The notes beneath the pieces are model-generated. The model saw only the letters and a list, made by a program, of their open reading frames with translations, was not told the origin of the DNA and did not search any database. From assembly GCA_007117945.1 (NCBI GenBank), contig SKTN01000173.1:1-5052 (forward strand): a DNA stretch of 5,052 nt, read 5' to 3'. This document shows, piece by piece, positions 1-5,052 of the stretch. The translations under genes were made by a program, and so were the position numbers. Origin of the DNA: Nitriliruptoraceae bacterium. GTDB taxonomy: Bacteria; Actinomycetota; Nitriliruptoria; Nitriliruptorales; Nitriliruptoraceae. Positions within the stretch are counted from its first letter, which is position 1. Every line of letters starts with the position of its first letter.

Positions 1-1157
1 AGTGGATCAACGACTTCAACGACTCCATCCTGTCCTTCGCCAACACGATCAACACCCACGAGGGCGGTACCCACGAGGAGGGGTTCCGCACCGCGCTCAC
101 CTCGGTGATCAACCGGTGGGCCAAGGACAAGGGGCTGCTGCGCTCAAAGGAGGTCGACGGGCTGACCGGCGACGACCTGCGCAGCGGGTTGGTCACCATC
201 GTCTCCGTGAAGGTCGGCGACCCGCAGTTCGAGGGCCAGACCAAGACCAAGCTCGGTAACACCGAGGTCAAGACCTTCGTCCAGACCACCACCTACGCCC
301 GCCTGGCCGAGTGGCTCGAGGAGCACCCCAACGAGGGCAAGCTCATCGTCCAGAAGGCCGAGGCGGAGGCCCAGGCCCGCATCGCCGCGCGCAAGGCCCG
401 CGACCTCACCCGGCGCAAGTCCCTGCTGGAGTCGACCTCGCTGCCCGGCAAGCTGGCGGACTGCCAGTCCCGCGATCCCGCGCACTCCGAGCTCTACATC
501 GTGGAGGGCGACTCCGCCGGCGGCTCAGCCAAGATGGCCCGCGCCCGTGAGTTCCAGGCGATCCTGCCGATCCGGGGCAAGATCATCAACGTGGAGAAGG
601 CCCGGCTGCCGAAGATCCTGTCCAACACCGAGGTGCAGGCCCTGATCACCGCGATGGGCACGGGCTTCGCCGACGACTTCGAGGTGGCCAAGGCCCGCTA
701 CCACAAGCTCGTGCTGATGGCCGACGCCGACGTCGACGGTGCCCACATCCGCACCCTGCTGCTGACCTTCCTGTTCCGGCACATGAAGCCGCTGATCGAG
801 GCGGGCTACGTCTACATCGCCCAGCCACCCCTGTACCTGGTCTTCCACCCCAGCCGGAAGAAGGAACTGCACTACGCCTTCTCCGACGCCGAGCGGGACG
901 CCATCGTGCGCAGGATGCGGGAGGACGTCGGTCCCGACCGCAAGATCGAGGTGCAGCGCTTCAAGGGTCTCGGCGAGATGGACCCGGACCAGTTGTGGGA
1001 GACCACCATGGACCCGGAGCGTCGCACCCTGAAGCTCGTCACGCTGGACGATGCGGCCGCTGCCGAGGAGATGTTCTCCATCCTCATGGGCGACGACGTC
1101 GTCTCGCGCCGCAACTTCATCCAGTCCAACGCCAAGTACGCGACCCTGGACGTCTGA
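1..1157 (+). CDS. gyrB: DNA gyrase subunit B, 3' part (5' end outside window)
   Basis: This is the C-terminal 384 residues plus a split codon of GyrB, the ATPase/TOPRIM subunit of DNA gyrase (type IIA topoisomerase, cytoplasm). The first complete codon is at 3; bases 1-2 (AG) fit the end of a Gln codon, matching the usual QW. In order: the signature SFANTINTHEGGTHEEGFR (33-89); the transducer QTK loop (237-245), whose Lys senses the ATP gamma-phosphate in the family; the TOPRIM glutamate motif EGDSAGG (504-524); PIRGKIINVEKAR; the metal-binding DADVDG (723-740); and QRFKGLGEM (954-980). The protein ends FIQSNAKYATLDV, like other actinobacterial GyrB. The large insert found in proteobacterial GyrB is absent. 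GyrB rather than ParE is favoured by the adjacent gyrA. The equivalent of E. coli quinolone residue Asp426 is kept, and Lys447 is Arg, as in many Gram-positives. An unusual ARA replaces the common GR[DN] at 537-545. The next gene starts one base after the stop. Confidence 0.97.
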   Translation, partial: WINDFNDSILSFANTINTHEGGTHEEGFRTALTSVINRWAKDKGLLRSKEVDGLTGDDLRSGLVTIVSVKVGDPQFEGQTKTKLGNTEVKTFVQTTTYARLAEWLEEHPNEGKLIVQKAEAEAQARIAARKARDLTRRKSLLESTSLPGKLADCQSRDPAHSELYIVEGDSAGGSAKMARAREFQAILPIRGKIINVEKARLPKILSNTEVQALITAMGTGFADDFEVAKARYHKLVLMADADVDGAHIRTLLLTFLFRHMKPLIEAGYVYIAQPPLYLVFHPSRKKELHYAFSDAERDAIVRRMREDVGPDRKIEVQRFKGLGEMDPDQLWETTMDPERRTLKLVTLDDAAAAEEMFSILMGDDVVSRRNFIQSNAKYATLDV

Positions 1158-1158
1158 G

Positions 1159-1581
1159 ATGTCCGAGGGTTCCGACCAGCGTCGCTGGCCCCCCGGGTTG
1201 GGGTTGGCGCTCGGCCTCGCCCTGGGCGTGGCCCTGGGCGCGGCTGCCGGCAACCTGATCGACCGCACGGCGCTGGGCATGGTGCTGGGGCTCGGTGTGG
1301 GACTGGTCGCGGGGTTGCTGATCGACGACCCCCGCAGCACCGGCGGCGGCGACGACCCGGAGTCGGGAGCGATCGCACGGGCGCTGCTGTGGGTGCTGGG
1401 CGGTCTGGTCGCGTTGTTCCTGCTGGCGGTGGCCATCGCACCGGAGCTGCTAGAGGCGCCCGGGGAGATCACGTCCCTGCTCGGCGTGGTGCTCATCGCC
1501 GGGATCCCCGGGGCCCTGCTGCTGCTCGGCCTGGTGGCGCAGCGTCGACGGATGGACCGTGACACCGGACAGGGGCGGTGA
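1159..1581 (+). CDS. Small four-helix membrane protein, glycine-zipper-like, function unknown
   Basis: A 140-residue predicted integral membrane protein that I cannot assign to a named function. ATG at 1159 is chosen because it follows the gyrB stop by one base; only a weak GGA (1148-1150) lies upstream. The reading frame extends further back, but only inside gyrB. Hydrophobic segments are at about residues 13-34, 37-55, 74-95 and 106-127. The first two are built from LGLALG/VALG units with Gly every few residues, the pattern of tightly packed glycine-zipper helices. A polar acidic loop (DDPRSTGGGDDPESG, 56-70) separates the two helix pairs. Basic residues at the N-terminus (QRRW) and C-terminus (RRRMDR) suggest both ends are cytoplasmic (positive-inside rule). 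The protein has no Lys and no Cys. It overlaps the next gene by 4 bp (GTGA), so the two are probably translated together and may form a complex. Its position between gyrB and gyrA is unusual. Confidence 0.8.
   Translation: MSEGSDQRRWPPGLGLALGLALGVALGAAAGNLIDRTALGMVLGLGVGLVAGLLIDDPRSTGGGDDPESGAIARALLWVLGGLVALFLLAVAIAPELLEAPGEITSLLGVVLIAGIPGALLLLGLVAQRRRMDRDTGQGR
1571..1575 (+). promoter_or_regulatory. Shine-Dalgarno-like AGGGG before the 1578/1584 start
   Basis: AGGGG lies 2 bases before GTG 1578 and 8 bases before the in-frame GTG at 1584. The spacing fits 1584 better, whereas 1578 gives the classic GTGA stop-start overlap. The motif therefore leaves the start ambiguous by two codons. Confidence 0.45.
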
Positions 1582-1940
1582 GCGTGGACAGGACCTACGG
1601 CGCTGCCCTGCTGGTTGCCCTGCTGGTGGGCGGCAGCCTGGCGGGGCTCGGGGTGTTCCTCGGGTTCCCCACCGCCGGCGCCGTGTGGTTCGGGGTGATC
1701 GTGGGTGTGCTCAGTGGCGCCCTGCTCCTGGCGGCCAGCCGCCGGGCCGACTCCTTCCACCCGACCGCGGACAACGCGCACCTCGCCGATCTCGCGAGAC
1801 CTGCGGAGCCGACCGACGCGGGTGACCGTGACGGGGGTCCCGCCGAGGCCGACGACACCGACGCCAACGGGGTGAGCCGGCCGGCGGACCCCGACGACCC
1901 GCCCTCGGGCGCTGCACCCGACCGACGACCTGGAGCCTGA
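1578..1940 (+). CDS. Small two-helix membrane protein with acidic Pro/Ala/Asp-rich tail, function unknown
   Basis: A 120-residue protein I do not recognise. Two hydrophobic helices (about residues 8-30 and 34-54) form a hairpin joined by a short FPTAG turn. SRRAD follows directly, so both termini are probably cytoplasmic. The remaining 65 or so residues are a hydrophilic, probably disordered tail rich in Asp, Ala, Pro and Gly (for example DAGDRDGGPAEADD), ending RRPGA. There is no Lys or Cys. GTG 1578 overlaps the upstream stop (GTGA). A second in-frame GTG at 1584 has better ribosome-binding-site spacing and would shorten the protein by two residues. The hairpin-plus-tail form resembles small actinobacterial membrane proteins that could anchor or scaffold partners, but that is only shape. 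It ends one base before gyrA, whose ribosome-binding site lies within its last codons, so its translation is probably coupled to gyrA. The coherent helices and in-frame fit between neighbours support it as a real gene. Confidence 0.75.
   Translation: MSVDRTYGAALLVALLVGGSLAGLGVFLGFPTAGAVWFGVIVGVLSGALLLAASRRADSFHPTADNAHLADLARPAEPTDAGDRDGGPAEADDTDANGVSRPADPDDPPSGAAPDRRPGA
1932..1935 (+). promoter_or_regulatory. Ribosome-binding site GGAG for gyrA
   Basis: GGAG lies 6 bases before GTG 1942, inside the last codons of the preceding gene. It supports 1942 as the gyrA start over in-frame GTG codons at 1984, 2023 and 2068, the last of which would give a protein starting close to where family similarity begins. 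Confidence 0.6.
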
Positions 1941-1941
1941 C

Positions 1942-4623
1942 GTGGCTGATGACAGCATCCCACCCGAGGAGGGTGGCACCCCGGTGGAGGGCGGCACCCG
2001 TGAGGCCACCCCGAGCGACCCGGTGGTCCGGGGCGAGGACGGCACCCCCGTCGACGAGACCGGGGGCGTGCTCGCCGCCCGCGTCGAACCCGTCGTGATC
2101 CAGGACGAGATGCGCGCCAGCTACCTCGACTACGCCATGAGCGTGATCGTGGGCCGGGCGCTGCCCGACGTGCGTGACGGGCTCAAGCCCGTGCACCGCC
2201 GCATCCTGTTCTCCATGGACGAGACCGGCCTGCGTCCCGACCGCCCCTACCGCAAGTGCGCCTCGGCCGTGGGCGACGTGATGAAGAAGTACCACCCCCA
2301 TGGCGACTCGGCGATCTACGACGCCCTGGTGCGCATGGGCCAGGACTTCTCGATCCGCTACGAGCTGATCGACGGTCACGGCAACTTCGGCTCCGTCGAC
2401 GGGGATCCCGCCGCGGCGATGCGCTACACGGAGTCGCGGCTGTCGCGGCTCGCGATGGAGATGCTGCGCGACATCGACGAGGAGACCGTCGACTTCGTCG
2501 ACAACTACGACGGCTACGAGGAGGAGCCCGTCGTCCTCCCGGCGCGGTTCCCCAACCTCCTGGCCAACGGCGCCACGGGGATCGCGGTGGGCATGGCCAC
2601 CAACATCCCGCCCCACAACCTCGGTGAGCTGATCGACGCCACGATCGCGCTGATCGAGGACCCGGACCTGACCGCCGTCGACCTGATGCGCTACATCCCG
2701 GGCCCGGACTTCCCCACCGGCGGGCTGATCCTCGGCAACGTCGGCGCCTACGAGGCCTACACCACCGGCCGCGGCTCCATCAAGGTCCGGGCGGTGTGCA
2801 CCATCGAGGAGCCGGAGCGGGGCCGCGATCGCGAGCGGATCGTGGTCACCGAGATCCCCTACATGGTCAACAAGGCCAACCTGCTGAAGAAGATCGCGGA
2901 GCTGGTGAACTCCAAGGTGATCGTCGGGATCGCGGACCTGCGGGACGAGTCGTCGCGTGAGGGCATGCGCGTGGTCATCGACCTCAAGCGCGATGCGAAC
3001 GCCCAGGTGGTCCTCAACCAGCTCTACAAGCACACCCAGCTGCAGGACACCTTCGGGGTGAACCTGCTCGCCCTGGTCGATGGTGTGCCGCGCACCCTGA
3101 CCCTGGACAAGGCGCTGACCCACTACGTCGCCCACCAGGTCGACGTCATCACCCGGCGCACCCGCTACCGGCTCCGCAAGGCCGAGGACCGGGCCCACGT
3201 CCTCGAGGGCCTGCTCATAGCCCTCGACCACATCGACGAGATCATCGCCCTGATCCGGGCCAGCGCCTCGGCCGACACCGCCAAGGCGGAGCTGATGGGC
3301 CGCTTCGAGCTGTCGGACATCCAGGCCCAGGCCATCCTCGACATGCAGCTGCGCCGCCTCGCCCAGCTCGAGCGGCAGCGCATCCAGGACGAGTACGACG
3401 AGCTCCAGACCCTGATCGCCGAGCTGAAGGCGATCCTGGCCGACCCCGCCCGGGTCCGCGCCATCATCCGCGAGGAGCTGCAGGAGATCCGCAGCCGCTA
3501 CGCCGACGAGCGACGCAGCCGGATCGTGCCCGACGACGGTGCGATGACCGTGGAGGACCTCATCCCGGTCAGCGACGTGGTCGTGACCCTCACCCGCGCC
3601 GGGTACATCAAGCGCACGCCGGTGGACGCCTTCCGGACCCAGCGCCGCGGTGGGCGCGGGGTGCGTGGCACGGACATGAAGGAGGACGACATCGTCTCCT
3701 CCCTGCTGACCTGCTCCACCCACGACCACCTGCTGGTGTTCACCAACCAGGGCCGGGTCTACCGGATCAAGGCCTACCAGGTGCCGGAGAAGTCCCGTGC
3801 CGCCAAGGGCGTCTACGTCACGAACGTGCCGGGCCTAGCGCTGGAGCAGGGGGAGACCGTCACCGCCATCCGGGCGCTGCAGGAGTTCCGCGAGGACCGC
3901 TACCTGTTCTTCGCCACACGCAAGGGCACGGTCAAGCGCACCCGGCTCGACGACTTCGACTCCCCGCGCTCGGTGTTGATCGCGATCAACCTCAAGGAGG
4001 ACGACGAGCTGATCGAGGTCGCCGTCACCGACGGCAGCCAGGACATCATGATGGTCTCCCGGGGCGGGCAGGCGATCCGCTTCGCGGAGACCGACGCCCG
4101 GGCCATGGGCCGTACCGCCGCCGGTGTGCGGGGCATGCGCTTCAAGGACGAGGACGACCAGGTCCTGGCGATGGCACCCATCCCCGCCGACGGTGGTGCG
4201 GGTCACTACCTGCTGGTGGTCACCGAGCAGGGCTACGGCAAGCGCACCCCCATCGACGACCCCGAGCATGACGAGGGCTACCCGCGCCACAACCGCGGCG
4301 GCCAGGGGGTGCGCACGATCACGCTGACCGAGTCGCGGGGACGACTGGCGGGTGCGCTGGTGGTGCCCCTGGACGCGGAGATCCTGCTGGTCAGCGACAC
4401 CGGGACCCTGATCCGCACGGCCCTGGTCGACGTGCGACCGATGCGGCGTCCCGCCCAGGGTGTGTCGCTGATGCGCCCGGGCGACGGCGCCAGCGTGGTC
4501 GGGGTCGCCCTGGTCGTCGAGGACGAGGAGGACGCGGTGGCACCCGCTGATGCCGAGGTGGTACCGGAGGGCGACACCGCCGCACCCGCGGATGACGCTG
4601 CGTCCGAGGAGGATGGCCGGTGA
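1942..4623 (+). CDS. gyrA: DNA gyrase subunit A
   Basis: Complete 893-residue GyrA, the DNA breakage-reunion and wrapping subunit of gyrase, working in the cytoplasm as A2B2 with GyrB. Residues 1-40 are a Gly/Pro/acidic extension. The conserved region begins near RVEPVVIQDEM (47-57) and continues YLDYAMSVIVGRALPDVRDG. The quinolone region HPHGDSAIYD has Ser123 and Asp127 (E. coli Ser83 and Asp87), the wild-type-like sensitive state. Catalytic Tyr162 is in AAAMRYTE, and the DNA-intercalating Ile214 is in NGATGIAVGMATN. A tower and coiled coil run to about 530. The C-terminal beta-pinwheel (about 545-859) has six repeats of the [YT]xxR type. The GyrA box QRRGGRG is at 567-573, which favours GyrA over ParC, and a second box-like HNRGGQG is at 783-789. 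An acidic tail spans 860-893. The E. coli insertion before the coiled coil is missing, as in Gram-positives. There is no intein. Translation is coupled upstream and overlaps the next gene by 4 bp. Confidence 0.98.
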   Translation: MADDSIPPEEGGTPVEGGTREATPSDPVVRGEDGTPVDETGGVLAARVEPVVIQDEMRASYLDYAMSVIVGRALPDVRDGLKPVHRRILFSMDETGLRPDRPYRKCASAVGDVMKKYHPHGDSAIYDALVRMGQDFSIRYELIDGHGNFGSVDGDPAAAMRYTESRLSRLAMEMLRDIDEETVDFVDNYDGYEEEPVVLPARFPNLLANGATGIAVGMATNIPPHNLGELIDATIALIEDPDLTAVDLMRYIPGPDFPTGGLILGNVGAYEAYTTGRGSIKVRAVCTIEEPERGRDRERIVVTEIPYMVNKANLLKKIAELVNSKVIVGIADLRDESSREGMRVVIDLKRDANAQVVLNQLYKHTQLQDTFGVNLLALVDGVPRTLTLDKALTHYVAHQVDVITRRTRYRLRKAEDRAHVLEGLLIALDHIDEIIALIRASASADTAKAELMGRFELSDIQAQAILDMQLRRLAQLERQRIQDEYDELQTLIAELKAILADPARVRAIIREELQEIRSRYADERRSRIVPDDGAMTVEDLIPVSDVVVTLTRAGYIKRTPVDAFRTQRRGGRGVRGTDMKEDDIVSSLLTCSTHDHLLVFTNQGRVYRIKAYQVPEKSRAAKGVYVTNVPGLALEQGETVTAIRALQEFREDRYLFFATRKGTVKRTRLDDFDSPRSVLIAINLKEDDELIEVAVTDGSQDIMMVSRGGQAIRFAETDARAMGRTAAGVRGMRFKDEDDQVLAMAPIPADGGAGHYLLVVTEQGYGKRTPIDDPEHDEGYPRHNRGGQGVRTITLTESRGRLAGALVVPLDAEILLVSDTGTLIRTALVDVRPMRRPAQGVSLMRPGDGASVVGVALVVEDEEDAVAPADAEVVPEGDTAAPADDAASEEDGR
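1966..2052 (+). repeat. Short degenerate repeat encoding E[GD]GTPV in the GyrA N-terminal extension
   Basis: Three copies of a 5-6 codon unit occur in the extension: EGGTPV at residues 10-15, EGGTR at 16-20 (directly adjacent) and EDGTPV at 32-37. The first two share GAGGG-GGCACCC at base level, which suggests local duplication. The encoded segment looks disordered and is not part of the conserved GyrA fold. Confidence 0.55.
4607..4612 (+). promoter_or_regulatory. Strong Shine-Dalgarno AGGAGG for the lipoprotein gene
   Basis: AGGAGG, a full match to the anti-Shine-Dalgarno core, lies 7 bases before GTG 4620, inside the final codons of gyrA. It fixes the start at 4620 rather than the in-frame GTG at 4626, and is the best ribosome-binding site in the window. 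Confidence 0.8.
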
Positions 4624-5048
4624 GCGTGATCCGGTTGCTCCCGGTGCTGGTCCTCGCCAGCCTGCTGCTCCTCGGCTGCGGTCCGGGCGAGGGCTCGGTG
4701 TTCAGTCTGGCTGAGGGGGAGTGCTTCGACGACCCCGAGGACACCTCCGACATCCGGGAGGTCCCCCTGGTCGCCTGCGACCAGCCCCACGACAACGAGG
4801 TGTTCGCCACCTTCGATCTCGAGGACGGGGACTTCCCCGGCAGCGCCGAGGTGGAGGAGCAGGCGCTGAGCGGCTGCACGGAGCGCTTCCCGGCGCAGGT
4901 GGCGGAGGAGTACGGCGACGATGAGCTGGTCATCGGGGTGCTGACGCCGACCTCGGACAGCTGGTCCGGCGGCGACCGCGAGGTGGTCTGCTTCCTGTCC
5001 AGCGAGGACGGCCTCCTGACCGGCTCACTGCTGGGTGCGGACCGATGA
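4620..5048 (+). CDS. Septum-formation-family lipoprotein (Septum_form-like)
   Basis: A 142-residue predicted lipoprotein. Residues 1-19 form a signal peptide (one Arg, a Leu-rich core) ending in the lipobox LLGC, with Cys20 the expected lipidated residue, so the mature protein should be anchored to the outer face of the membrane. The mature part fits the pattern of the actinobacterial family called 'septum formation' (Pfam Septum_form, from memory): GECFDDP (33-39), VPLVACDQPHDNEVFATFDL (48-67), FPG (72-74), PTSDSW (110-115), GDREVVCFL (118-126) and TGSL (134-137). Four mature Cys (35, 53, 86, 124) could form two disulfides. The family name is based on weak functional data, so a role in division is not shown. 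The mature part is very acidic (about 31 Asp/Glu against 4 Arg, no Lys). GTG 4620 overlaps the gyrA stop (GTGA) and has a strong ribosome-binding site. It sits directly after gyrA, where mycobacteria have a DUF3566 membrane protein gene. Confidence 0.85.
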   Translation: MSVIRLLPVLVLASLLLLGCGPGEGSVFSLAEGECFDDPEDTSDIREVPLVACDQPHDNEVFATFDLEDGDFPGSAEVEEQALSGCTERFPAQVAEEYGDDELVIGVLTPTSDSWSGGDREVVCFLSSEDGLLTGSLLGADR

Positions 5049-5052
5049 CCCG
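5045..5052 (+). CDS. Possible start of a further coupled gene (cut by window edge)
   Basis: ATG at 5045 overlaps the lipoprotein stop codon as ATGA, the same 4-bp stop-start overlap type as the GTGA junctions at 1578 and 4620. Only ATG ACC CG is visible, so nothing can be said about the product, and there is no strong ribosome-binding site just upstream. It could also be chance. Confidence 0.3.

Noticed and set aside
2..259. Alternative + strand frame at the window start
   Set aside because: It overlaps conserved GyrB sequence in another frame, and the product is Arg/Gly/Pro-rich without similarity to anything known.
1158..1158. Internal promoter or terminator between genes
   Set aside because: Gene junctions have at most one base between stop and start, and I saw no hairpin followed by a T-run or convincing -35/-10 pair, so no site can be supported.
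525..2045. 506-codon open frame on the - strand across gyrB and the two small genes
   Set aside because: It spans three well-supported + strand genes, its product is Pro/Ser/Arg low complexity, and there is no coherent domain.
2299..2440. Possible intein insertion near the GyrA active site, as in some mycobacteria
   Set aside because: The conserved sequence from HPHGDSAIYD through AAAMRYTE reads without interruption.
3217..3219. Rare ATA isoleucine codon in gyrA as a sign of transfer or translational pausing
   Set aside because: A single rare codon in an otherwise uniform GC-rich gene is not evidence of either.
1711..3729. 672-codon open frame on the - strand, antisense to gyrA
   Set aside because: It is a shadow of high-GC codon use in gyrA. 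The product is low-complexity Val/Gly/Asp/His-rich with no recognisable domain, and it crosses a gene boundary.

Overview
This window is a stretch of gyrase operon from a high-GC bacterium, probably an actinomycete-type organism (Actinomycetota). The evidence is base composition (roughly 70% GC judged by eye, with G or C at most third codon positions), a short Gram-positive-style GyrB, actinobacterial-looking GyrA sequence, and a downstream lipoprotein of the mainly actinobacterial 'septum formation' family. A deep-branching class such as Nitriliruptoria is possible, but that is a weak guess. All genes are on the + strand.

Layout: the 3' part of gyrB (1-1157, TOPRIM domain and C-terminus) is followed after one base by a four-helix membrane protein gene (1159-1581). 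That gene overlaps by 4 bp a gene for a two-helix membrane protein with a long acidic tail (1578-1940). After one more base comes complete gyrA (1942-4623, 893 codons), which overlaps by 4 bp a gene for a small acidic lipoprotein (4620-5048). That stop overlaps an ATG (5045) that may begin the next gene, cut off by the window edge. There is no intergenic gap longer than one base, no visible terminator and no RNA gene. The whole window looks like one translationally coupled transcript whose promoter lies upstream, outside the window.

How the genes fit together: GyrB (ATPase/TOPRIM) and GyrA (breakage-reunion and DNA-wrapping) form the A2B2 DNA gyrase that introduces negative supercoils. The two small membrane proteins between them and the lipoprotein after them have no established link to gyrase. 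They may simply be co-transcribed, or may tie envelope growth or division to the replication/topology operon (inference).

The main point of interest is that gyrB and gyrA, which are directly adjacent in well-known Actinobacteria such as Mycobacterium tuberculosis, are here split by two small lysine-free, cysteine-free membrane protein genes. Smaller oddities are a repeat-bearing N-terminal extension and a longer loop near a second GyrA-box-like motif in GyrA, and an altered conserved motif near the quinolone pocket in GyrB. I found no CRISPR array, mobile element, intein or clear novel defence-type system.
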